Virus record (IMG/VR): IMGVR_UViG_3300007512_002515
Location: 1 to 64,000 of that record
Reading direction: 5' to 3' (one strand)
From: a virus
Length of the DNA stretch: 64,000 bases
A program made the position numbers and the translations under genes. The notes below the pieces were generated by a model. That model had not been told where the DNA came from and made no database searches. It saw nothing but the letters and a program-made list of their open reading frames with translations. This document shows, in pieces, positions 34,964 through 44,590 of the stretch (positions within the stretch are counted from its first letter, which is position 1; every line of letters starts with the position of its first letter).

Positions 34964-36808
34964 ATGGCAAATGATATAAAGAAGCAATTAAAGAAAGAGC
35001 TACAACGAAATTATCTCGCAAAAGATTTTACGGGTTTTAGGAGTGACTTATTGAGTCATGCTAGGGTGTATTTCCCTGACAAAATAAAAGACTTCACAGA
35101 AGCTAGTCTTGGGGGTATGCTTTTAGATATGGCAGCATTCGTGGGAGACTCGATGTCTTTCTATTTAGACCACCAATTTAATGAGCTAAATTGGTCCACT
35201 GCTATTGAAGCTAAAAATGTTAAGAAGCATCTACGAAATGCTGGTGTAAAGGTTCGAGGAGCAGCTCCCTCCATTGCAGAGGTAAGGTTTTATTTTGAGA
35301 TACCAGCAAAGCTATCTGGGACCGAGTACGGTCCAGACTCTTCTCTTTTGCCCAAGGTGGGTCGAGGCACTAAGTTAGCTTCTGCTAAAGGGGTTCCATT
35401 TTCGTTGATAGACGATCTAGACTTTACTGAGAAAGACTTATTGGGAAACTACCTTTATGATGCGATACTTGTTGAAGTTGATGATGCTGGAGATCCATCC
35501 AGCTATGTTGTTAGCATGATCGGAATATGTCTATCTGGTGAAGAAAAGACTGAGTCAATAAAGATCCCCAATTTGCACAAGCCCTTTCGTACGTTGACAT
35601 TAGCCGCTGAAAATATCACAGACATCATAAGCGTAAAGGACAGCGAAGATAATGAATATTACGAGGTAGATAATCTTACACAAGATACTGTGTTTCAGGC
35701 TGTGCTTAATACGACTGAAGACGCTGAGCAGGTGCCTAATAATATTGAAATAATCCCAGCTCCCTACCGCTTTCTTACAATCTATGATTACAATACAAAA
35801 TTAACGAAACTTCGATTTGGTGGTGGTGATGCTCAGACTCTTGATAACGACATTGTTCCTGATCCAGCCGATTTAGCATTGCCAATGTACGGAAAAACTG
35901 TAATGAGTAGATTTTCCATTGATCCTGGCTCGTTATTACAAACACAAACTCTTGGAATAGCACCTAGAAATACAACTCTAAAAATAACATATCGCTACGG
36001 TGGAGGGCTAAATCATAACGTGGCTGCCAATACAATCAAGACGGTAGACACACTATATCTCACATTCCCCAGCGTCGCAAACGCGACAGGAGCCAATAAT
36101 GTTAGGGGCTCGGTAGATATTTTGAACGAAGATCCCGCCTCAGGTGCAGATAATGCTCCAACTCTTGAAGAGCTTCGTGCACAGATTCCAGCGGCGCGTC
36201 AAGCCCAGAATAGAATCATTACCAAACCCGATTTGGTTTCAAGAATTTATACCTTGCCCAACAAGTTTGGGAGAGTGTATCGTGTAGGTGTACAGCCAAA
36301 CCCTATAAATTCTTTAGCGTCTCAAATATTCGTTATTTCAAGAGACAAAAACAAAAAGCTTGGACTAACACCTGATACGCTTAAGAAAAACATGAGAAAA
36401 TACCTTAATGAATTTCGTGCTGTTAGCGATGCATTTGATATTTTAGATGCTCAGATTATTAATTTTGCTCTTGATTTTGTGATTGTAGCTCATCCGGCAT
36501 CTAATAAGACACAGGTTGCGCAAAAAGCAATCCAAGCTTTGGCGAAGATTTTAGACACGAAGAATTTTCAGATCGATATGCCTATTGCGCTTTCAGACAT
36601 AACAAACACAATCTTAAATACTGACGGGGTAATTTCTTTGGTGGCACTGGAACTTTCAAATAAGACGGGTACAATCGAAGATCGCGTCTATAGCGATGTT
36701 TCATTCAACCCTCAGGCAAACACATACCAACAGATGGTGATTGGCCCCGCTGGGTCAATCTTTGAATTGAAGTTTCCAAAATCTGATATAACAGTTTCGG
36801 TAAGGTGA
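34964..36808 (+). CDS. Baseplate wedge protein, gp6-like (baseplate J family)
   Basis: A 614-aa protein with the gp6/baseplate-J N-terminus: KDFTGFRSDLLSHARVYFPD, then EASLGGMLLDMAAFVGDSMSFYLDHQFNE at about residues 45-80. It forms the wedge ring around the hub in T4. The body has KKHLRNAGVKVRGAAPS and the C-terminal AQIINFALDFVIVAHPASN, which matches the domain common in baseplate J proteins. It is close to T4 gp6 in size (660 aa). Its place after gp25 supports the call. Confidence 0.85.
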   Translation: MANDIKKQLKKELQRNYLAKDFTGFRSDLLSHARVYFPDKIKDFTEASLGGMLLDMAAFVGDSMSFYLDHQFNELNWSTAIEAKNVKKHLRNAGVKVRGAAPSIAEVRFYFEIPAKLSGTEYGPDSSLLPKVGRGTKLASAKGVPFSLIDDLDFTEKDLLGNYLYDAILVEVDDAGDPSSYVVSMIGICLSGEEKTESIKIPNLHKPFRTLTLAAENITDIISVKDSEDNEYYEVDNLTQDTVFQAVLNTTEDAEQVPNNIEIIPAPYRFLTIYDYNTKLTKLRFGGGDAQTLDNDIVPDPADLALPMYGKTVMSRFSIDPGSLLQTQTLGIAPRNTTLKITYRYGGGLNHNVAANTIKTVDTLYLTFPSVANATGANNVRGSVDILNEDPASGADNAPTLEELRAQIPAARQAQNRIITKPDLVSRIYTLPNKFGRVYRVGVQPNPINSLASQIFVISRDKNKKLGLTPDTLKKNMRKYLNEFRAVSDAFDILDAQIINFALDFVIVAHPASNKTQVAQKAIQALAKILDTKNFQIDMPIALSDITNTILNTDGVISLVALELSNKTGTIEDRVYSDVSFNPQANTYQQMVIGPAGSIFELKFPKSDITVSVR

Positions 36809-36814
36809 TTAAGA

Positions 36815-38365
36815 ATGTTTTACATCGTAACAGCTAGTTCAGACACTTATATTACAAACAAGATTATAGACAATAACTTTAGAGCGACCGACGCTAACGT
36901 AGGAAGAGCCGCAACGTTAGACCTCTTTAAACTATACGACGAGTCGGTCTATACATCGGGATCTACGAGGGTTACTTCATCTGTCAGCGAGCTATCGAGA
37001 ATATTAGTTAAATTTAATTACGACACAATCCAGACACTAGCAAGCTCATCGCTAGATTTTACTCATTCGAGTTTCAAGGCAGTACTGGAATTAAATGAAA
37101 TACAAACTGGTGCTCCGGTTCCACGAGATTTCTGGGTCGTTTCTTATCCGCTAGCGCAGCAGTTCAATGAAGGCTCCGGCCGGGATACATCACGCTTTAC
37201 TGACGTCGACGCTGCAAACTACACAACTGCCTCATATTCATCTGGGACACCTGTATTATGGAACACGAGCGGGTCTAACAAAGGTGGATACCTGGGAGAC
37301 TCTGGGGTCGATTTTATTCTTAGCGGTGCCATTGGATCGTCAGTGGTTGATTTTGGAGCCTCTCAATATTTTAAAGAAGGTCCTGGGAAGATCTCTCTTG
37401 ATGTCACGAATGTAGTGTCTTGTTCACTAGCCAGCTCAATTCCTAATTTCGGTTTCAGGATAACTTTTAGTGGCTCGTATGACACTGATACAAAGACACG
37501 GTTTGCTAAACGTTTTGCATCTAGACATGTAAGAAATAAGTTGCTATCTCCACGTCTTCTCATTACGTGGAATAATACGATGAAAGATTCACACCTTAAT
37601 TTCGTATTTAACTCATCTGCTAGTTTATTTTTACGAAATACCATTGGTGGCACGTCAACCAACCTAAGGTCTGGTTCGGCATTGACTGAGCTGAGTGGTG
37701 AAGACTGCATTTTATTAACGCTGGTCAGCGGCTCGGGTGCTACTGCTTCGTATACATTTATTACTGCATCTCAGCATACTGGCTCCGCCACAAGCGCCGG
37801 TATGCCGGGAGTGTACTCTGCTTCATTCGCGTTGAACCAATTTGATTCATCATTTTTTAAGACGATGAAAGGTAATAATGAACTTACATTTACTGAAATA
37901 TGGTCATCGCTTGATCGTACTATCGGATATATGACGGGATCGTTAACCGTTAAAAAAACAGCTGTGGCATCTAACGCGTTTGTGAATAGAAAGCTTTTAT
38001 TCACCGCGACCAATGCATTGCCTGAGTATAAGCAATATTCTCGTGTTACGATGAGGTTATTTGTAGAAGATGTTGAAGCGCAACGTAAGACAAAGGCGTA
38101 CAAGCTTCCTCGAGAACTTGAAACGATAATTGTTGACAAAGTGTATTACAGGATTCGTGATATCGAGTCTGGCACCATTATGGTTCCCTTCGATGAGATA
38201 CGTGATTCCACCAGAGTAGCTGTTGATTCTGCCGGGATGTATATAGACTTTCGTACTTCTGGATTGCCCCACAACAGAAATTACACTATTGACCTACTCG
38301 TAAAAGATAGAAACATCTCTGAAATTGTTGAGCTTAATAACGTATCATTTATGGTTGTTTCTTAA
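36815..38365 (+). CDS. Baseplate-region structural protein, unknown
   Basis: A 516-aa protein rich in Ser, Thr and Asn with beta strand patterns throughout. Residues about 1-240 (TASSDTYITNKIID, VLELNE, VSCSLASSIPNFGFRITFSGSY) resemble DNRLRE-like jelly-roll domains by pattern. The C-terminal 100 residues look like a second sandwich (RVTMRLFVEDVE). Its stop and the next start share one base (TAATG at 38363-38367). It lies where T4-like phages carry gp7/gp8 wedge proteins, but I do not see true similarity to these. Confidence 0.62.
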   Translation: MFYIVTASSDTYITNKIIDNNFRATDANVGRAATLDLFKLYDESVYTSGSTRVTSSVSELSRILVKFNYDTIQTLASSSLDFTHSSFKAVLELNEIQTGAPVPRDFWVVSYPLAQQFNEGSGRDTSRFTDVDAANYTTASYSSGTPVLWNTSGSNKGGYLGDSGVDFILSGAIGSSVVDFGASQYFKEGPGKISLDVTNVVSCSLASSIPNFGFRITFSGSYDTDTKTRFAKRFASRHVRNKLLSPRLLITWNNTMKDSHLNFVFNSSASLFLRNTIGGTSTNLRSGSALTELSGEDCILLTLVSGSGATASYTFITASQHTGSATSAGMPGVYSASFALNQFDSSFFKTMKGNNELTFTEIWSSLDRTIGYMTGSLTVKKTAVASNAFVNRKLLFTATNALPEYKQYSRVTMRLFVEDVEAQRKTKAYKLPRELETIIVDKVYYRIRDIESGTIMVPFDEIRDSTRVAVDSAGMYIDFRTSGLPHNRNYTIDLLVKDRNISEIVELNNVSFMVVS

Positions 38366-41300
38366 TGTCAAAAGGCCCAAAGATAAAGCGCGTTTTTGAA
38401 AATCAACGACTGTTTACTCCCAAGGTAATCAGAAGATACACAAATTCATCTGGTGTTCTTAGAAACCAGACAGCTGCCTCGTTATCTGGTTCAGCCCCTA
38501 CATCTACAACAGGCTCTTTTAGGTATGATCCCCCCGGATCACCTATGAAGTCCACACAGCAATTGCCGCTTGATTTTTCGCAATTCGAGAACCACACATT
38601 TTTTGCATCCGCTGAATCAAATGTTAATGTCGCTTTTGAAAAAATTGTTAATCAATTTCCTTTTGACGGAACGACTGAGGAATATGAGAATTTTCTAGAT
38701 GATTTGACTGGTTTCGAAAACTACGTTTTGGATTCGTTTCCGCACTATGTAGGATACCTAACTTTTGACAACACTGTGCTGGGTTCAGTTGATGGGAAGC
38801 ATCAATCCATAGAAGTCAAGGATAGGGCCGGCGTTTTATTTCCTGCTTTATCTAGAATCCGTTCTGCAAAAACTATTTTAGATCCATCTGGTGGCTCATT
38901 TTCTGTTGAGTGTAAGTTGTCTTTGCCACCAGAAGTGAATACAAAACAGATCGTCTTTAGTCATATGAGCGATGGGGGTGTTGGTTATTCTGCATTTTTA
39001 GAAGATGGTGATGAAGCTTCCGCAAACATAAAGTTTGTAGTTGCTAGTGGTTCACATCATATTTCTGCTTCTCATAACTTAGAGAAAGGAGAAGTCTGGC
39101 ACTCTTTAAGCTTCGTTTATGACCGTGATGTGACACAAAGAAATGCAAAGATATTAAGTTGTTCTACTGTGATAGCTACGTCGCCACGCTACCGATTTAA
39201 TAGTCTAAGTACACAAGGTGCTTCTTTTTTCATCGCAACCGGAAGCACAATCCAGACCGGTGGATCTTATTTCACTCCAGCCGATACATTTGCCGGTTCC
39301 ATTGACGAATTTAGAGTATTTGCAGGTGTGAGGCCACCTGGTGATATTGATTATTACATGCAAAGAAATATATTCGCTCGAAAAGATCTAAAGCTGTCTT
39401 TTCGTTTTAATGAGCCAACAGGATCATATACAAACAATGACGTTGTATTAGACCACTCTGGTATGAGCTTACATTCTAAAATCACAGGGTGGAGGGAAAA
39501 CCAGATTAGAGTAGTAAATACTGACAATATGCCTCCGATGTTATTTGAGGGATCTGTAAAGCATCCAGTACTTTTTCCTTCATACCCCTCTCTCGTTACG
39601 CTGAATGAGCAATTGCTATTGTCGGCATCTCAGTATGATTCCAACAACCCAAACTTAATTACGAAATTAATTCCAGCGCACTATTTGGACGAAGCAGCAG
39701 CCTCACTTGCGATATCAGACAATCCTGATGGTACCCTTATGGATGGAATCTCAGCGATGTCTCCAAGTTATGATGTGCCTGGCGGCGCAAGGTTGGGACA
39801 ACCACAAATAATCGCGTCTTTGTTGTTTATGTGGGCCAGGGAATTTGATATGGTGAAGGCATTTTTAGATCATGTTAGTAATCTAATTTTTGCTGAGTAT
39901 GATTATAATGAGTCGATAGCTGATCACCTTTTACCCGTATTAGCAGAACACTACGGGCTAGAATTACCCAACATGTTTCGAAATGCAAAAATGAATCAAT
40001 TCTTTTCAGGTGAAGAAGTCGTTACTGGAAAGCTTACAAGAAGTCTTCAATTTGCACAAAATGAAATATGGCGAAGAATTTTAATAAATGTTAGAGAAAT
40101 AATTTCTTCAAAGGGTACAGTACACGCCATCAAGGCATTATTTAGAACTTCCGGGATAGACCCAGACAGAATTTTTAGGTTTGTAGAATATGGTGGCACA
40201 ACTACTCAACGACTTGGTACGGCTCGAGAAGTGGCTACTGAGGTTTCAACCTTAATAGATTTCTCAGGTAGTCTGGCACACCAAACATCTGTCACAACAG
40301 ATGCACAGGGGTTCTACGATAAATATCCGTCTATCCAAAGTGTGTTTCTGTCTTCTTCTAGAGTTGAGAAGGGATGGCCTCCGCCAGCCGGAGACTTTGT
40401 TATGCTCAACAACCAGGTATTGGGCACAGATAACACAAATGACGGACTTCAAACATCTGGAAGCTGGACAATCGAAACTCGAGTTAAGTTTCCTTTAGCT
40501 CGTGGACTCACTTCAAAACAAAGCTTATTTAGGCTTCATACCACATCTTCTGGCACGCCACATAACATGATATTGAATCTTGTTGCTACACCACCTACGT
40601 CTAGGGCTGTTTATGCGGAGAAGGCTGGGGAGAAAATTACGCTTTATTGCCGTCCTGGCTTCGGTTCAGACGCACCCTTGATTGAGCTTCCGCTCACCGG
40701 CGCAGACATTTTTGATGGACGTGTATGGATGATCACTTGTGGTAGGGAAAGATATGATAGGTGTGGTTCGTATGTATCTTCTAGCTATTTTATAAGGGCA
40801 ACGAAGCAAGAATATGGAAATATTGTTGAATATCATACGACATCGTCCTTTTTCGCAGAACAATCGGATCCTCCGTATATGAACTATGGAGAAAATATTT
40901 GGCAGTTAAAAGAAGAGCCAGGCTCCAAGGCTCTGGAAAATGCGAGTGGTTCATTTTTAGCTTTCGGAAATCAGAGCATTACAACTACCGGTATAAATTT
41001 CCTGAATAACGCTGCTGCTGTGACAAATAATGATGCTAGAACAACGTTATTTCAAGGGTTAATGGGGCATACTCGTTTTTGGTCTGAAGCTTTAGACGAG
41101 CAAGAAACAAAAGAGCACTTATTAAATTTTCGATCGCTGGGTGTCCGAAACCCTCTTGTGAATTTCGGTTTCACACCTGATGTAACAGGATCGTTCGAAA
41201 AGCTTCGCTTGAATATATCATCCGATCAGCCATCCACAGAGAGTAACGATACCGGCGGTCTCTTTTTAATAGATTTCTCTCAGAACTTTAATCTATCTGG

Positions 41301-41970
41301 GTCTCAGTATTATCTACCAGCATCCGGATCGATGATAGGCGCCGTTGGACAAGGGTTTGAGGTAGAGAAGGGAGTGATTAAACCCGAGCGAATCGACTTT
41401 AGTTATCTATCACCAAATTGGGATGAGATGCCAGAGCAAAATAAAGTAAGAGTTGCCGGTTTCACACAGGGCAAGAATCTATTTGAGCTTGGTGGTCAAC
41501 CAGCGCCTGTTTACGAGATTCCAAAGTCTGCCGAGCCTGTGGATGATGCAAGATTTGGTATTGAGTTTTCGATTATGCAAGCCCTGGATGAGGACATCAT
41601 GAACATATTTGCAACTCTTGATGCACTAGATTTAGCGATTGGGGCTCCAGAATTGATGTTCGCAGAAGAATATCCAGAGTTAGCACGATTGAGAAAAGTT
41701 TATTTTAATCGCTTAACAGATCAGATCAATTATAAAAAGCTGTTTGATTTTTTTAGGTGGCTAGACGACTCGTTTGACTCGATAATAGAGGGATTAATCC
41801 CACGTAAGACAAATTACATGGGGTTCAATTTTATAATTGAGGGCCACGGACTAGAACGTCCTAAGGTGGCGTATGGGTCTGGAGACGTTTATCTCGGTGA
41901 GAGTACCAGGAGAAATTTAAAGGGAATCATATTACTTCGACAACTTGTCGGTGACATGAGGAAGTTCTAA
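38365..41970 (+). CDS. Large wedge-like tail protein with two LamG domains and a gpI-like core (1201 aa)
   Basis: A 1201-aa protein. LamG domain 1 spans about residues 120-350 (FSVECKLSLPP, WHSLSFVYDRD, FAGSIDEFRVFAG). Residues about 430-615 are a tail domain resembling P2 gpI or gp7-type wedge proteins (IIASLLFMWAREFDMVKAFLD, RRILINVREIISSKGT). LamG domain 2 spans about 695-930 (WTIETRVKFPL, MGHTRFWSEALD). A final helical part has RLRKVYFNRLTDQINYKK. It begins with a TAATG overlap. The mix of adhesin and structural parts suggests that it both builds the baseplate and shows binding domains outward. Confidence 0.72.
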   Translation: MSKGPKIKRVFENQRLFTPKVIRRYTNSSGVLRNQTAASLSGSAPTSTTGSFRYDPPGSPMKSTQQLPLDFSQFENHTFFASAESNVNVAFEKIVNQFPFDGTTEEYENFLDDLTGFENYVLDSFPHYVGYLTFDNTVLGSVDGKHQSIEVKDRAGVLFPALSRIRSAKTILDPSGGSFSVECKLSLPPEVNTKQIVFSHMSDGGVGYSAFLEDGDEASANIKFVVASGSHHISASHNLEKGEVWHSLSFVYDRDVTQRNAKILSCSTVIATSPRYRFNSLSTQGASFFIATGSTIQTGGSYFTPADTFAGSIDEFRVFAGVRPPGDIDYYMQRNIFARKDLKLSFRFNEPTGSYTNNDVVLDHSGMSLHSKITGWRENQIRVVNTDNMPPMLFEGSVKHPVLFPSYPSLVTLNEQLLLSASQYDSNNPNLITKLIPAHYLDEAAASLAISDNPDGTLMDGISAMSPSYDVPGGARLGQPQIIASLLFMWAREFDMVKAFLDHVSNLIFAEYDYNESIADHLLPVLAEHYGLELPNMFRNAKMNQFFSGEEVVTGKLTRSLQFAQNEIWRRILINVREIISSKGTVHAIKALFRTSGIDPDRIFRFVEYGGTTTQRLGTAREVATEVSTLIDFSGSLAHQTSVTTDAQGFYDKYPSIQSVFLSSSRVEKGWPPPAGDFVMLNNQVLGTDNTNDGLQTSGSWTIETRVKFPLARGLTSKQSLFRLHTTSSGTPHNMILNLVATPPTSRAVYAEKAGEKITLYCRPGFGSDAPLIELPLTGADIFDGRVWMITCGRERYDRCGSYVSSSYFIRATKQEYGNIVEYHTTSSFFAEQSDPPYMNYGENIWQLKEEPGSKALENASGSFLAFGNQSITTTGINFLNNAAAVTNNDARTTLFQGLMGHTRFWSEALDEQETKEHLLNFRSLGVRNPLVNFGFTPDVTGSFEKLRLNISSDQPSTESNDTGGLFLIDFSQNFNLSGSQYYLPASGSMIGAVGQGFEVEKGVIKPERIDFSYLSPNWDEMPEQNKVRVAGFTQGKNLFELGGQPAPVYEIPKSAEPVDDARFGIEFSIMQALDEDIMNIFATLDALDLAIGAPELMFAEEYPELARLRKVYFNRLTDQINYKKLFDFFRWLDDSFDSIIEGLIPRKTNYMGFNFIIEGHGLERPKVAYGSGDVYLGESTRRNLKGIILLRQLVGDMRKF

Positions 41971-44588
41971 TGGCGAAATATGAAATAATCACTCCCCATG
42001 GTGTCGAAGCACCATACAGTCTAACGGGATCCATGTACGTAGGCGGCCCACCTTTTGATGGCTACTATACCGCTGGGTCATCTTTGGTTGGCTGGTGGCG
42101 CTTCCAGGATTTAACGTCTTTCCCTTCTTCTGGCGACGCGCCAGACTCAAGTGGTCAAGATAATCCCGCGACGAGTTTTAAAGCCAAGAGACCAGATTTT
42201 TCGATATCGTCCCCAGGCGATAGAATTCAACCAAATTCTGTATTATTAACCCAATCACCAGATATACAATCTGCCACCATCAAAGATCTCGCGGCAGATT
42301 CTGTTCTTTCATTCGGGGACGGGGAAACAGATAGTTCATTTTCAATTGCCGCGCGCGTACGGAGACCGTCTCTATCGTTAAATGGTGCGTACGGGACGAT
42401 TATTCACAAGGGAAAAGAAAATTCCGCTGATGAAGTAGAGTACCAGCTTGTACTTTGGGACAATAACACAGACGGTGCCTCGAGGGTGCAATTTAAAATT
42501 GGTGATCGTTCTGAAGAAGCTTTTCTGCGAGTTCAGAGTCCTGCGGAGTCATTAACGGCCGATGAGTGGCATAGCGTAGTTGTGACGTATGACGGAACAG
42601 CCAAGGCAACTCTAGATGATGGTGGCAGCTCTATAAATTGTATGGCAATATACATCGATGGACGGCCTCAGCCGCTGGAAGATAATTCTCTTAATCCCCT
42701 GTTATATGTAGCGATGGAGGGATCGACCGAACGTTTTCGGATGGGCGCTCGAGGAAGTGGTGGAGGTGCGAACGGTTTCGAGGGGAACCTGGCAGACATA
42801 GCAATATGGAATAGGGAGTTAACTGAAATTGAGATAGCTGCGATCGCGAATGCAGCAAGTGGTCCGATTTATTGGTCATATCGAAACTTCCACCTTGTAG
42901 GATATGGTCAGCGGCTTTCACCCACTGGATCACAAGAACGCCTGTCTCTTCAAGGTTTGGACGCGCGTCCAGATGATGTATATTTCCCAAGCCTGCTTCC
43001 TCGTATTCGTCAAGGCGCTCCAATGTCGATATGGAGACAGGGCGAAAAGATATCTGACAAGTATTTTGATGACACTTTGTCCTTCCCCCATTCAGGGTCT
43101 ACAAGTCTCCGCGGCGAAAATGATGTCAAGATTAATATGCGGATGAATTTTGAGTGGGAAAAGCTCAACTTTGGTCAAGCACCGGTAGTTCAGCAGGGGG
43201 AATCTTTTGTTGAGACTAACCCCTTCAATGCAGTAGACTTTATTACATCACCCGAAAGTACCTTCTGGCCCGTAAATTTATTCAACCTTGGGTCTCTACT
43301 CGATCATGAGTTCGACGGTGTAATAGAGCCACTAGACATTCGTTCTGAACTTCTTGGATTGGTTCGCTCTAGATTCGAGGGGCATTCTGTCCGCGGCTCG
43401 CTTATGGGTCCTGCTAGCGAAACATACTTTGGTAGCAAGCTTATTGTTGACAAGTGGCGCTCTGATGACGGAAAGACTCCATTTTTTCTCGATGCACCAA
43501 TTAACTGGAGCGAGCTAACACCAAGCGCATCAGCGACATGGGACAGTTTGCCGGTGGCGGTTTATTCTAATATAACGACCGAGCCGGATCGACCGTTTGT
43601 TGATCACGATGCGTTTGAGCAGACCGTTTCTACTTTGGTAATGAATAACCCACAGCTGCCTGGTGGAATTATCCCCTATAATTTAGCTTTATCCCCTCCA
43701 GGTTTTTCCTTTGGTAGTCAGCTTTCGTTACCATGGGCCAATGAATTGTTGGCTTGGTGGAGACTAAACCGCGAAAGTAGCAGTGGGGGTACAGTACCCG
43801 ATTCGTCAGGTAATGGTCGTGACGCGACATTCTCTTCCACTCCCACTGTTACTTCAGCAGAAACGCCAATGCCGTATATTCAAGAGACTGTTCAGCAATT
43901 CGTCAATGAGAGTGACAAAATCTTCCTCGGGACCGATGCAGTCTGGGAGCCGCTGATCGGTGGCGCCGGGGATGATGCAAAACCATTTTCAATATCTGCT
44001 TGGTTTAATGCGCAAGCGCTGGGAAGCTCGTTCCCCCACGCCGGGAAATTAATAGAGTTTGGTTTCGCCAGCAGAACAATCATCACCACCCATCCTATTG
44101 ATCCCGACTACGATCTCGGCCTGAGGTTTGACTGTGGCGCCGGCACCCCCCCCAGGACCCAAGACATATTCTTTAATACGTGGTATCACATGGTTTGGAC
44201 ATATTCTGGTGGGTCCAACCACGGTGGAAACAAGAAAGCAAGGGTATACATCAATGGCGTCCAGCATGACGTTGAGACCCAGACAGCTATAGCTATAGCA
44301 TCAGGTCACGGGTATCTTGGGGGTGATCACGATGGAGGAAGCGGATGGGCGGGCTATATTGCTGATGTGAGTATATGGAGTCGCAGACTACTGTGGGCTG
44401 AAGTTCAAGCGCTTTACAGTGCACGAAACGGTATATCCAGATATGATTTAAAGGACGACACGCTGATAGCGGCGATGCGTCAAATGAACTCAACAGCATA
44501 TCCCACTATCGATCATGCCGAACGGCGTGCTAATCATGGATTTTACTTCGGACAAAATGCTGGTTCAATTGTGTATGGAGATGAGTAG
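41970..44588 (+). CDS. Tail protein with two LamG domains (872 aa)
   Basis: A 872-aa protein with two concanavalin A-like domains. The first, about residues 40-290, opens GWWRFQDL, has DSSGQDN, EWHSVVVTYDG and closes LADIAIWNRELTEIEIAAI. The second, about 595-840, opens LAWWRLNRES, has DSSGNGRDA, WYHMVWTYSGG and closes IADVSIWSRRLLWAEVQAL. A middle region of unknown fold lies between them. TAATG overlap with the previous stop. LamG domains often bind glycans; such use in the phage tail is plausible but not shown. Confidence 0.78.
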   Translation: MAKYEIITPHGVEAPYSLTGSMYVGGPPFDGYYTAGSSLVGWWRFQDLTSFPSSGDAPDSSGQDNPATSFKAKRPDFSISSPGDRIQPNSVLLTQSPDIQSATIKDLAADSVLSFGDGETDSSFSIAARVRRPSLSLNGAYGTIIHKGKENSADEVEYQLVLWDNNTDGASRVQFKIGDRSEEAFLRVQSPAESLTADEWHSVVVTYDGTAKATLDDGGSSINCMAIYIDGRPQPLEDNSLNPLLYVAMEGSTERFRMGARGSGGGANGFEGNLADIAIWNRELTEIEIAAIANAASGPIYWSYRNFHLVGYGQRLSPTGSQERLSLQGLDARPDDVYFPSLLPRIRQGAPMSIWRQGEKISDKYFDDTLSFPHSGSTSLRGENDVKINMRMNFEWEKLNFGQAPVVQQGESFVETNPFNAVDFITSPESTFWPVNLFNLGSLLDHEFDGVIEPLDIRSELLGLVRSRFEGHSVRGSLMGPASETYFGSKLIVDKWRSDDGKTPFFLDAPINWSELTPSASATWDSLPVAVYSNITTEPDRPFVDHDAFEQTVSTLVMNNPQLPGGIIPYNLALSPPGFSFGSQLSLPWANELLAWWRLNRESSSGGTVPDSSGNGRDATFSSTPTVTSAETPMPYIQETVQQFVNESDKIFLGTDAVWEPLIGGAGDDAKPFSISAWFNAQALGSSFPHAGKLIEFGFASRTIITTHPIDPDYDLGLRFDCGAGTPPRTQDIFFNTWYHMVWTYSGGSNHGGNKKARVYINGVQHDVETQTAIAIASGHGYLGGDHDGGSGWAGYIADVSIWSRRLLWAEVQALYSARNGISRYDLKDDTLIAAMRQMNSTAYPTIDHAERRANHGFYFGQNAGSIVYGDE

Positions 44589-44590
44589 CG

